Part shown: in pieces, positions 53,401 to 64,000 of the stretch
Position numbering within the stretch: the first letter of the stretch is position 1
Layout: each line of letters starts with the position of its first letter
NCBI GenBank assembly: GCA_905250125.1
Contig: CAJNOL010000010.1
Span: forward strand, 183,702 to 247,701
Length of the DNA: 64,000 nt
Reading direction: 5' to 3'
From: Rotaria sordida
Taxonomy: Eukaryota > Rotifera > Eurotatoria > Philodinida > Philodinidae
The notes under the pieces: model-generated
Told to the model about the DNA's origin: nothing
The model's database searches: none
Seen by the model: the letters and a program-made list of their open reading frames with translations, nothing else
Translations under genes and position numbers: made by a program

Positions 53401-54386
53401 ACTTTGTTATCTGTGAGAATAAAAAACAACTAATCAAAAAAGAAAAATTTTTTCAAAATAGAAGTTAATATCTTTTCAAGCATAGATATAATAAATATTT
53501 CATCGAATTTCATGGGATGTTGCAACATAACCTATGAGACTTCTTTTTTTGTTGCGTTTTCATTTTCTATCAATAAATATATTGTTACGTAATTTTTCAT
53601 AAAAAATTACAAAATAACCAACTTATTTCAAAAATTTTGCTGATAGACTTATGTAAAATCAGTTTCCAACGGTTGTTTCATAATAGAAGTAGTCTGTTTT
53701 GATTGTTGAACGAAATAAAACATAGACAATCGAGAATATTCCAGAACTTGGCAAGTTAGTAGAAACCTGTATTGGAGTCAACTAAACGTCTCATGAATAA
53801 ATCAGATTTAACACAAGAGGTTTTTTAAATTGTAAGTTTTATTATTTGGTATTCACTGTACAAACTGATTTGTTTTTGGAATTCGATTGGTATCTCTTTT
53901 AGGTCTATGTCCATAGGAAGAAGTCGAAGTCAACTTTGATTCCCATTTTTTCTCACATTTGTAAAGTTCTGAGAAGTAGAGCTCGTCGGGTCCGAGCGGG
54001 AAATTTTTCCGTTAATCGAATCCAGAAAAGTTTGAACTCGACGGAGTCTACTGAGGAGACATGAATCGAGCCTCCAAAATACATCAGTTTGTACAATGAA
54101 TTTGAAAGAATAAAACTCACTATTCAAAAAACAACCAGTAATGTTCAAGTGAATTTACTGATAGGCAATTATGTAAAAAGACAATTAAGAAATTCTAAAG
54201 ATTTTATACCATCGACTTCGAGCCATCATACTAATATTACTGGAGCTAAGAAAAAAGAACATTCGGAATTTCTATTGTTCGAAATTCAACAAAATTTAGC
54301 ACTTTCAAATAAGAACTTTGGTTGTTTTTTATTATTTTAATTTTTTCTTCTTTCTTTTTTTTAGCATTTATTTTCCCTGCTAGACT
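50409..54386. other. Long intergenic AT-rich stretch between BOP1 and CUL3
   Basis: About 4 kb between divergent genes. I see no exon on either strand, one AT dinucleotide run near 53182-53203, and no clear foldback. Promoters for both genes probably lie at its two ends. Confidence 0.5.
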
Positions 54387-57300
54387 ATGAGTAGAGGATT
54401 TGTCAACGTGGAAGACAAAAATAAAAAAATGCGTATTCGTCAATTCTTCGTAAGTAAATTTCTTTATTATTATTTTTATATAAAAATAATCCATAGTCAT
54501 TTTTAGTTTCCTTACCTCTTACCTTTAACCATTCTGAGTGTTTTCTTTTTTTCTCTTTTTTTTTCGTTCTCTCATGATGATGATGCTGATTTTCATACTT
54601 AAAGTCCACACTATAAGTGTATTCTGTATGTAGTATAGCAAAGAAAGAAAAAGTATAAAAAGAAAAGGGTACCACATGATGAGTATTCAAAGCCATAGGT
54701 CAAATTTTAATAATTGTCAATTTATAATATCTATGGAAAGTTCAAATGTTGGTCGAGTTAAAATTTCTCAACCAAATTTATTAGTTCTTGCAGCTCAACG
54801 AGTAAGCACAAGAGAAAGAATATTAAGAAAAATAGATAATAAAGAATTTCGTTTTTTTTTCTTCAAATATATATATATATGATTTTATGTATATATTTTT
54901 TCTCTAATTAATTAGACGGTAATGGACGATCGCTATGTTGATGAAATATGGAATACATCATTGAAAGCTGCTATTCAAGAAATTCAAAAGAAAAATAACA
55001 GTGGTTTAAGTTTTGAAGAACTTTATCGTAATGCTTATACAATGGTGCTGCATAAACATGGAGAAAAACTTTACACAGGCACACGTGGAGTTGTTATGGA
55101 ACATCTTGTACAAAAAGTATGATATCAAATTTTTTGTTTTGTTTTGTTTTGTTTCTGTATTTCAAATTGAATTTTTGTTTATTTTTAATCAAAACAATAT
55201 AGGTCAGACAAGATGTAATTGATTCATTAAATAATAATTTTTTAACTGCACTCAATTGTGCATGGAATGATCATCGAACAGCAATGATTATGATACGTGA
55301 TATACTTATGTATATGGATCGAGTGTATGTTAGTGGACAAAAACTTGAACCTGTTTTTAATTTGGGTGTTATATTATTTCGTGATAATGTTGTTCGATAT
55401 CCATCAATACGTGATCATTTAAGACAAACACTACTTGATATGGTAGCTAAAGAAAGACGTGGAGAAATTATTGAAAAGTAAGTTTAATAGTAGAAAAACG
55501 AAATATATGAAAAAGATTTTATATTAATAACGATTATAGTTGAAAGAAGAGAATGTGACGACTCATGAGAAAACCCGTCCAACTGATATTTTCCGTTTGA
55601 CCTCATAGTGTAGATACAAATCCTGAAAGGATTCGCACCATTAGGTTTTTCTGCTTGAGTTATGAGCATTTTACTAAACATTCAGCTGATTGCAGGAGAT
55701 CACGAGAAAAGTCGCAACAAAAAGTTTCGCCTTGAAATTCTTCCTCCATAATAGCTTTCATAGTCTATATGGTATCCTGAAAACAGGACTATTTTTGGAA
55801 CTCTTGTGTGAAAGTAACGTGTTTTTTTGCAAACGTGTTATCTCAGAAGGAAAACATTCAGAATATCATAAAGATTATGAGAGTTATTGTTAGAGAGAAT
55901 TTCAGGCAGAAACTTTTTGTTGCAATTTTTCTTGTGACATCCTGCAATAAATTGAAAGTTCAGTAAAATGACGATAACTCGAGAAGAAATGTCTAATGGC
56001 ACGAATACTTTCAGAGTTTTTTCTATACTATGAGCTCAAATGGAGATTATCAGTCGGATGGATTTCTTCATCAGAGACGGGTAGTTTCTTATGTATTTGA
56101 TTTGTTCAGAAAACAATAATAGACCGAATGATTCTTCAACAAGAAAAATCTAATACAAAGATATGTCTAATATGAACACAGATTATTGTGCATTCAGTAT
56201 CTCTCAAAATAATTCGACCAATTGTTTTCTACCGCTATAAACGCTATTAAAAATTCAAATAGTGATTTTCTAGAGAATTTAATTTCTAATAAAAATTTTC
56301 AAATATGAAAATTATTGCTAGTATTGTAAGGAGAGCTAATGTATACTATTCAATATCTTGTACGTAGTTTTATATATACATTAATATGAACTATATTCTA
56401 TAATTTATTTTCTAGGAGTGCTGTGAAAAATGCTTGTCAGATGTTGATGAGTTTAGGCATTGATAATCGTTCAGTGTATGCAGATGATTTTGAAACACCA
56501 TTTTTATTACAATCAGCTGAATTCTATCGAGTATGAATTAATCATTTTTCTATTGTTTTTCTATTTAAATATTTTTGTTTTTTCTCTATTAAGCTTGAAA
56601 GTCAAAAATTATTAGCTGAAAATAGTGCATCTGTATATATACGTAAAGTAGCTGCACGTATAAGTGAAGAAGCTGAACGAGCCGTCCATTATCTTGATAA
56701 ATCAACAGAAGAACGAATTGTTCGTGTATTAGAAGGTATGAACAATGATATTTAACTATTATTATTATGATGATTATATTTTTTCGTATTATTCTTCAAA
56801 TTAGATGAATTAATAACAAAACATTTAAAAACTATTGTTGAAATGGAAAATTCTGGTGTTTATTCAATGTTAAAATTTAGTAAATGTGATGATCTCGCAA
56901 CAATGTATAAATTATTTGAACGTGTTCCCAATGGTCATTCAACAATAGCTGATTGTATGAGTAGTTATTTACGTGAACAAGGTCGTGCACTTGTTACGGA
57001 AAATGCTGAAGAAGGAAAAAATGCAATTATTTATATTCAAGTAAGACAAAATAAAATATTTAATTTAATATTTTCTATTTTTTATTTTATGAAATATATT
57101 TTCGTTTATTTAGAATTTACTCGACTTGAAAGATACATTTGATTCTTTTCTTAAACATGCATTCAATGATGATAAGGTTAATTTTTTAAATGAAATATAA
57201 TTGAGAATAGAATTTTTATGCATAGTTTTTTTTTTGTTTTTATTCATGTAGATTTTTAAAAAACGAATTAATTCTGATTTTGAATATTTTATTAATTTGA

Positions 57301-60300
57301 ATCAACGTAGTCCTGAATATTTATCATTATTTATTGATGACAAATTAAAAAAAGGTGGTAAAGAGGTATGTAAAAATAAAGGACAAAGACTTATAAGGAT
57401 CATTTTTTAGATCATGCTCAGTTTTACTCCATTCATAGTTTACCTAATGAAAAATTTTATAAGAACTTGTTTGGTAACAAAATAAAGTGATTTCTGTAGG
57501 ATGCAGACCTGTCTCATACTAGACATCTCCAACTGATAACTATGTCAATTGATTATCGATCCTATAGCTTTTCTCCAGTAAAAATTTCAGCTCCAACGAT
57601 TGAAATGTTACTGAGTAATGATATAAATATTGTTCTAAATGAATATGAAAATCATATAGTTATATTACCATTTCTGTTCACGTCTACTCACTATTTTCTA
57701 AATATCTCGAGAAAGGAAAAAAAGATACCATGGATTTTTGATTAATTCTAAAAGCTCGTAGTAAGGGCTACAAAGCCAGATATTTTTTGATTTTTTAGGC
57801 GTGGTCTTTGTTACATAAGATGACTTACATTTCGTTTAAATTGATTTTAATAATTTTCTAGTTAAAATTCGCTTTGACAGGATTCTGAGGGGATTCAGCT
57901 ACATTTTTTGAAAGAAAAAATTCGTCGAAAAATTTTGATACACATGTAAGTCAACTCAGTTTTTATGTTGATTTCAAATATGCTACTATTTTTTACTCAA
58001 AGGCTATTTTCTCCAATTAAAATCTGTCAGACGCCAGTGAAAAAATGGTGTCTAAACAAAATTCAAGTCGTTTTATATTTAATAAAGCCTACGCCTAAAA
58101 ACAATCAAAAAGTATCTGATTTTGTAGTTCTTTCTACGAGCTTTCAGGATCAATTAAAGTTCTATGTTGTTTTATCCTTTCTCGCGATATTTAGAAAACA
58201 ATGATCAAAACTAAATAGAAATGATAATATAACTATATGATTTTCATGTTCATTTGGAACAATATTTACATCATTATTCAGCAACACTTCAACCGTTCGA
58301 ATTGACATTTTTATCAGAGAAAGACTATAGAATGGATAATCGATTGACATAGTTATTCAGTTGAAAATGTCTTCGTATGAGAAAATTTATACGAGCTACT
58401 CTTCCACATATGAATCATGTATTTATGGTACAAATGTGAATATTGCACTGAGTAAATTGTGAATGGAAGGAAGCTGAGATTGATCTAAAAATGACTCCTC
58501 ATCTCTCCCCCTGGTTCTTTATTAATAAATATTAAAGATTTTGTTTTCATGAATTATAGCTTGGTGATCTAGAAGTCGAAGTTGTACTTGATAAAGCAAT
58601 GATATTATTTCGATATTTAGAAGAAAAAGATGTATTTGAACGATATTATAAACAACATTTAGCTAAACGTTTATTGTTAAATAAATCAGCATCAGATGAT
58701 GCTGAAAAAAATATGATATCAAGATTAAAAACTGAATGTGGTTGTCAATTTACATGTAAATTAGAAGGAATGTTTAAAGATATAACTCTATCAAATTCAA
58801 CAGCAGATGATTTTCGTTTACATGTTTCACAAAAACGAGTAAGCAAAAACAAAAAATACAACAAAATCATTTGTTGATATATTTCTTTTTTCTATTTCAT
58901 CTTTCATATGTTTGTTTTTTTGTCAAATAGTTAAATTTAAATGGTATTGATTTATTTGTACGAGTATTAACAACAGGCTTTTGGCCAACACAAAATACAA
59001 ATAATCAATGTAATTTACCAGCAGCTGTTCGAGACGCATATCAATGTTTTCATCGTTTTTATTTGAGTAAACATAGTGGAAGACAATTGACATTACAACC
59101 AAGTTTAGGTTCAGCTGATTTAATATCGATATTTTATGGTAAACCAAGAGAAGACGATAATGATGGAGAAATGCGACCAACAACAACAATGTCAAAAGAA
59201 CGTAAACATACATTACAAGTATCAACTTATCAAATGGTTATTTTAACGTTATTTAATACAAAAGAATGTTGGACATTCGAAGTAATTTTTATTGATGAAA
59301 ATTTTTCTAATTTTTAAAAGAGATAAACAAAGAAAAAACACTGAGAAAATGATTATTTTTCACATTGATACTATAACAAAATAAGCATCAAAATATAAAA
59401 CTAAATTCAAGAAAAATAAAATTATTTTAATTTAATCTTGTTAGATCTGTGGACAGTATTTCATATATAAATATTTAATAATGAAGTGCTTAGAATATTT
59501 TTTGCGAAATACGATCTAAAAGGAATGTTGAAGTATAGAAGTAAAAATTTTAATTCACTCCCTTCTTTATCTCACAGATGGAGTTCGACGGTTCCGGAAA
59601 CCAAACCGAAAGTGCTAAATCATCAGATAGATATAAAAATTCTTAAATCTATGCCGAGAAATCTTCATTTTTTCATTCTTGACATTACATATTTCAGTAT
59701 ATATGTATAATATTATTTTTGTTGAAGTACCAAAATATGTAAAGACTTTAATCTCAACAATTCAATATTGAAAATTTCTCAAAATAGATTCCAAATTTTC
59801 GTATCTATCCGATGATTTAATGTTTTTGGTTCTACGGAATATTTTGGAAACCAAATCGAAACCATAGTTTTGAGTCATTTTTGGAATTGCCAAATTGTAT
59901 CCAGAGACATCTTAGCAACTTTCTTTTCTCCGCATCATGGACCCTGTATCATATGTCTTGTTATAATCTACGAATTACTTTTCTATGGCATTTCTAGAAG
60001 ATTAAGTAAAAAGAAGGCTAAGAAATGTGTCCCAAAACAGATAGAATAAAACAATCACCCTGTGATTAACAAGAACAGCTATATCGTATTTCACATTTTA
60101 ATCCTGCAAGGATTGCGTTAACAGCTTTTGTTGTATGCGATTAAAACTTTGGACTTTTTATATTTTACTATTTTTTTGAGATTCTAAGATAGAATTATTA
60201 ATATATAACATTTGTTTTTCCTTTTAATAGGAAATGCATCATGAAACAGATATAAATGAAAAAGATCTTCAACGTGCATTGTTACCATTAGCAATGGGTA

Positions 60301-61707
60301 AACCAAGTCAACGTATACTTCTTAAAGAATGTAAAACAAAAGATATTAAATCAAATGATAGATTTATTGTTAATGATTCATTTACATCAAAATTATATCG
60401 TGTAAAAATAAATCCAATAACACCTAAAACTGAAAGTGATCCTGAACGACAAGAAACTCGAAGTAAAGTCGAAGATGATCGAAAACATGAAATTGATGCA
60501 GCTATTGTACGTACAATGAAAACAAGAAAAACAATGTCACATACACAATTAGTTGCTGAAGTAAAAATTTTTTGTAGATTTTCTTTTTTAAAAATAAATT
60601 TGTTTTTTCTTTTTTGTGTAGGTTTCTCATCAATTGAAAGCACGATTTATGCCCAGTCCTGGTTTTATAAAGAAACGAATTGAAAGCTTAATTGAACGAG
60701 ATTATTTATCACGATTATCCGAAGATAGGTAAGACGAATATACAGGTTGACTTATAAATAACTAGATGATAAAGAAAATACAATATCTACAGTCTGCTTT
60801 AATTAATCGAGCGAATGTTCTTTTTTGGCAGTCGAGGATTCATCAAAGTTTTTATTCATAAGAAAACTATTGAAAAGATATCATGTAGAACTATAGACCA
60901 AGATGTAGCTCAGCCATTCTGAGGGCTAGACGTATGAAATTTTTTGCATATATATTACTATGAAAATGTAGATCAGTGACATCACCTTGGTTTTGTCCAC
61001 TTGAGTCAAAGATAGAGAGCTGTGGGTCCACGTTTTTTGTGGACCCAGACTCGGATCCAAACTCGGGGTTTTTTCCATCAATACCTGGCATCCTTCGTGT
61101 ACATGAACAAGTAAAGGATCAAGGTTTTAGCTATTTATTCGCTACTCTTAGAAAAAAACTCGATGTAAAGTTATATCTTGTTGCTATATTTCTCATCTGA
61201 AGAGAAGCAGGATATTCACATAAATGTGTAACCGGATCCGACAAAAAAATAAAACTTTGAACCTGGGCTCGGATCCTGCCAGGTCCAGATCTGGAAAAGA
61301 TCCGCAGTTCCCTAGTGGAAGAAGAGTTATGATATATGGTAATTATTCCCATTGTGAGTCCTTCAACTTAGGAAAGGAAGAAGCTTATGACTTGGCAAAC
61401 CTATCTTTATATAGTCTTTTAATGCGGCTATTTACATTATGAATTTCATTGAATTTTATTTTGAGCGTTTAAAAACTGCAGATATTTTACATAATGATAG
61501 GTTGATTAGATCATAAGCTCTTTTCCTTTTTAAGTTATAGAACTCATGAAAAAACCCAGCTCGATTGATTAAAGTTGATTCGAGATATTGAGTATTCTTA
61601 TTATCTAGTCATTTATGTGCCATCTTGTACATTTCTATATATATATATTATTAATTTCTATAATCTCTTTGTCTTTTTATAGGAAAATGTATAACTATGT
61701 AGCCTAA
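54387..61707 (+). CDS. CUL3: Cullin-3, scaffold of BTB-CUL3-RBX1 ubiquitin ligases, 13 exons
   Basis: Exons: 54387-54449, 54916-55116, 55203-55477, 56416-56530, 56594-56735, 56805-57040, 57114-57176, 57252-57365, 58560-58838, 58931-59281, 60231-60560, 60622-60728, 61683-61707; 766 aa, almost the length of human CUL3. CUL3 binds BTB adaptors through its N-terminal cullin repeats and RBX1 through the cullin homology domain. Hallmarks: KMRIRQF start, [46 protein letters not shown], the WPTQ segment, [11 protein letters not shown], and the winged-helix end with neddylation lysine in [11 protein letters not shown] (about Lys710), ending MYNYVA. Short introns are 54-92 bp apart from the first (466 bp); the other four are 0.94-1.2 kb and each contains a clear or possible foldback. 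A candidate alternative first exon is at 54733-54801. Confidence 0.96.
54733..54801 (+). CDS. Candidate alternative first exon of CUL3
   Basis: A 23-codon frame starting [12 protein letters not shown] and ending CAACGA|GTAAGC at phase 0 would splice in frame to 54916. It would replace the conserved KMRIR start. Confidence 0.35.
55555..56085. repeat. Foldback in CUL3 intron 55478-56415
   Basis: Outer blocks pair GTCCAACTGATATTTTCCG against the 56045-56062 region, then TTGACCTCATAGT against ACTATGAGCTCAAA, and AAAAAGTTTCGCCTGAAATT-like inner blocks around 55712-55740 and 55888-55920. Arms about 250 bp. Confidence 0.82.
57395..58515. repeat. Foldback in CUL3 intron 57366-58559
   Basis: Arms up to about 530 bp. 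The inner parts are so alike that both strands show matching short frames: plus 57542-57745 and minus 58162-58350 both start MSIDY and share NENHIVIL-like stretches. Outer blocks TTTAGATCA..CTCAG and CTCCATTCA..AGTTTA are also mirrored. The foldback fills nearly the entire intron. Confidence 0.88.
59580..59860. repeat. Foldback in CUL3 intron 59282-60230
   Basis: The best-matched arms are 59580-59645 and 59785-59855, sharing ATAGATATRAAAATT, AAATCATCRGATAGATA and an AAACCAAA outer block in mirrored order. Weaker similarity may extend to about 59450 and 59990. Confidence 0.75.
60770..61610. repeat. Possible foldback remnant in CUL3 intron 60729-61682
   Basis: A perfect short hairpin GGGTCCACG/CGTGGACCC-type lies near 61023-61046. 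The right end near 61545-61565 carries the CTCATGAAAAAACCC motif also found at the end of the 55555-56085 foldback. Long arms could not be aligned by eye. Confidence 0.4.
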
Positions 61708-63422
61708 ACAAACAAAGCATCATTTTTTTTGTGGTTGTTTTCTTTTTTTTCGGTTATTATTTGTGAGATTGTATTCATTCATATTTTGTCTTCTAATTCG
61801 TGTTCATCACATCATCCATGACCATTTTACATTAATCATATGACATATAATTGTCTTCCCTTGTTTCTTTTTTCTTTTTCATTTGTTCACTCTATTTTCT
61901 TTTTCTTTTCTTTTTTGTCTTCTGTTCTGCGTTTTTTTTTATTTCTTCAAATTTATCTGAGCCTTTTCTTTTTTTTGTCTCTCAAAAAAAAAAATATATA
62001 TATATATTTCGGGCTCATGTTTGCATGTGTGCGCGCATGTAACTATATGTGTTTATGTGTGAGTGACACACTATGATTAAACGATTTTTGAATGACTATT
62101 CAAAAGACCTTTATCGGTGTTAAACATAAAAGTAGGTTTTTAAAACGAAAAAAAAACAAATTGGAAATAAAATATTATTTATCAAAAATCTCACAAAAAA
62201 GAATCCATGTCTTCATATGTATATCAATGTACTTCTTTAAAAAAAATTACTTTTATTCAAAGTGCAAATAATGTAAAATTCGAGCAAAATCTTTTCTTTT
62301 TTGTTTTTTTTATACATGGTTAAATAGAACTCGACGAAATGAGTAAGAATATGTAATTTATTATTTTGTTTTAAAAGTCTTTCGATTAAAGAAAAAATTG
62401 ACTTTTTTCGATAATGCTAAATGATCAATTTTTTCTAAAAGTATGTTTTCATACTAAATAACTGATATATTTAGATCCGCTATGAAAAACTGAGTCTATG
62501 AAACTAATTTTAAAATTAGTTTCACAGACGTAACTTTTCATGGTGAATCTAAATCTATCAGTTATTCAGTATGAAAAACGTACGTTTAGAAAAGCATCGA
62601 CCATTGCAGGACTATTGAAAACTCGATTTGTTTAATCGAAAAACTTTGAAAAAGAAATGATAGAATACATATTCTTACTAACTTCGTCGCGCTCTATTTA
62701 GCCATGTATAAAAAAAAATGAAAAAAAAATATTGCACTTTTTGCACATCAAATAATGTGAATAATACGGAAAGTGCAAAAATTTTCGACACCGTACTAGA
62801 GAGCTATAAAAAAACACAAAAGCCACCAATTATCACCCATTGTGATTCATTTGAAAGAATAAAATAGTAAACAGTCGATCGGACTATTTATATCTCTGAT
62901 TATGATTTGTAACTTTTCATCGAGGGTTATAAAGTCAGAAAAAATTTCTTATATTAATTTGTTTATTTTGAATATAATCACGAACAGTCAAAATACATAA
63001 TAGCAAAATATTTGAAGAAAAGAAAAACCATATTTTCAAAATTAACAAATGGGTATTTTACAACTATATTTGTGTCTATTATTTGCTCATAACAGAAAAA
63101 TTTGATTCATTGATCCATGTCGGTATATATTAGCATTCGAATGATTTTTATGCTCTGCTCTACTTTTACCTTTACTTCAATGTTTATTAAGGATTATCAA
63201 CCGAAACGATACAATAAGAAAAAGAAGAAGGTAATTTTTTATTGTAGATATATATATATAGATAGATAGATATGTCAATCTTAATCACTCACCTTGTATT
63301 ATTAAACGATAAAACGTATCTACGCGTGATTGCTTCGTTTATTTATTGAGGTTTTTTTTTACCAATACATAAAATATTCTTTTCATTTATTTAGATATTA
63401 TTCTATCGTTGATTCTAATTAA
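61708..63422. other. Intergenic between CUL3 and the last gene
   Basis: CUL3 3' flank with T-rich tracts (61850-61990), then the palindrome at 62245-62775, then AT-rich DNA with a GATA-type run near 63248-63270. No exon is supported. Confidence 0.5.
62245..62775. repeat. Near-spacerless long palindrome downstream of CUL3
   Basis: Centred near 62512 at AATTTTAAAATT with arms of about 255 bp. Mirrored blocks include CTAAATAACTGAT / ATCAGTTATTCAG, TCTTTCGATTAAA, GTAAGAATATG, ATACATGG and GTGCAAATAATGT. It is the only foldback here with practically no loop. Confidence 0.9.
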
Positions 63423-64000
63423 ATGGCTTTAGCTTCAATTTATCCCATTAAACTTTCATCAAATGATACAGAAAAATTAGATAAATTAGTAAAAGATCTC
63501 AATAAAGTTGAATGGGAAAATGGTGAATATTATTTTCATAATTTTGTTGATTATTATCAATTACCACAAATAATACGTGTTGAACAAGGATGGAATACAA
63601 ATTTGATTAAAAATCAATCAATGTATTTACAAACATTATTTGATCGTTATTTAATTATTGCTTCACCATTATCATCATCAAGTAAAAGTAGTTCATCAAA
63701 ACAAAAATATCTTATACCAGATTGGTTCCAAGGTGAATGTCGTATTGTATCAAAACACCCCGTACTTAAAAAACGTTGGTGGATTTTTCAAGGTACATTT
63801 GAATTATATCGATTTGATTTACCACGCTCAATAAAAGTTCTTGCTGATACACCAGCACATATGCGTAAAAAAGAAGCATCATCAACTCATGAATGGGATA
63901 AAATTGTTCTACGTAAAAGTGCTCGTCTTAATGTTGTACGTCGTGAACAATATCAATCACGTATTAAAAATGATAAAGGTGAATTAATTGTAAGTGAACC
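63423..64000 (+). CDS. 5' part of a gene with CABIT-like N-terminus, runs off the window
   Basis: An open frame of 192 codons starting MALASIYPIKLSS with no stop before the end. The section NFVDYYQLPQIIRVEQGW, followed by a LIIAS strand, resembles the opening of CABIT domains (GAREM/THEMIS-type, where a helix leads into LPxxVRV). A serine run (residues about 80-90) and a basic region follow, with WWIFQGTFELYRFDLPRSIK. The CABIT assignment is tentative, based on a short stretch; the reading frame itself is convincing because of its length and codon use like neighbouring exons. No signal peptide or membrane helix is seen in this part. Confidence 0.7.
   Translation, partial: MALASIYPIKLSSNDTEKLDKLVKDLNKVEWENGEYYFHNFVDYYQLPQIIRVEQGWNTNLIKNQSMYLQTLFDRYLIIASPLSSSSKSSSSKQKYLIPDWFQGECRIVSKHPVLKKRWWIFQGTFELYRFDLPRSIKVLADTPAHMRKKEASSTHEWDKIVLRKSARLNVVRREQYQSRIKNDKGELIVSE

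Noticed and set aside
57542..58350. Two similar short frames on opposite strands (57542-57745 plus, 58162-58350 minus) as a duplicated gene
   Set aside because: They are the two arms of the CUL3 intron foldback; similarity comes from the inverted repeat, with no start context, splice links or known domain.
60976..61442. Frames of 72-74 aa in the last long CUL3 intron
   Set aside because: They overlap on both strands, sit around a short hairpin, and lack homology or splice phase with neighbouring exons.

Overview
The window is animal nuclear DNA, very AT-rich, with many short GT-AG introns (about 45-100 bp) alternating with a few introns of 0.5-6 kb. Gene content (tyrosine decarboxylase, PKMYT1, BCL9/legless, BOP1, CUL3, archease, a DPP6/10-like protein), a decayed arginine ADP-ribosyltransferase with MORN repeats and a mariner relic fit a bdelloid rotifer, possibly Rotaria-like. 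That placement is inference from family resemblance. Exon models below were read by eye and chained by phase; each listed chain stays in frame.

Layout. 0.2-1.7 kb: broken ADP-ribosyltransferase/MORN pseudogene (-). 3.4-4.3 kb: mariner transposase relic (-). 5.86-10.48 kb: tyrosine decarboxylase (+). 12.55-16.17 kb: armadillo-TIR-SAM-like protein (-). 16.49-21.72 kb: a 92-aa membrane protein followed 16 bp later by archease (+), perhaps one transcript. 22.77-34.22 kb: DPP6/DPP10-like type II membrane protein (+) with several candidate alternative first exons; its C-terminal hydrolase domain is missing at a 100-N gap. 35.0-38.45 kb: Myt1 kinase (-). 39.14-39.39 kb: small hydrophilic protein (-). 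40.01-43.80 kb: BCL9/legless (-). 47.73-50.41 kb: BOP1 (-). 54.39-61.71 kb: cullin-3 (+). 63.42 kb to the end: 5' part of a gene with a CABIT-like start (+).

The most unusual signal is a series of long imperfect inverted repeats (foldbacks, arms about 130-530 bp, short spacers). At least twelve are convincing and two more are possible; together they fill roughly a tenth of the window. They sit in introns or between genes, never in exons. In CUL3, three of the four introns near 1 kb contain a clear one and the fourth a possible one. Most are unrelated to each other in sequence, but a few share a degenerate terminal motif.

The genes are mostly unconnected housekeeping or signalling genes: amine synthesis, NAD/TIR signalling, tRNA ligation, channel-associated peptidase-like protein, G2/M control, Wnt co-activation, ribosome biogenesis and ubiquitin ligation. 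Nothing suggests a functional cluster beyond the possible archease dicistron.
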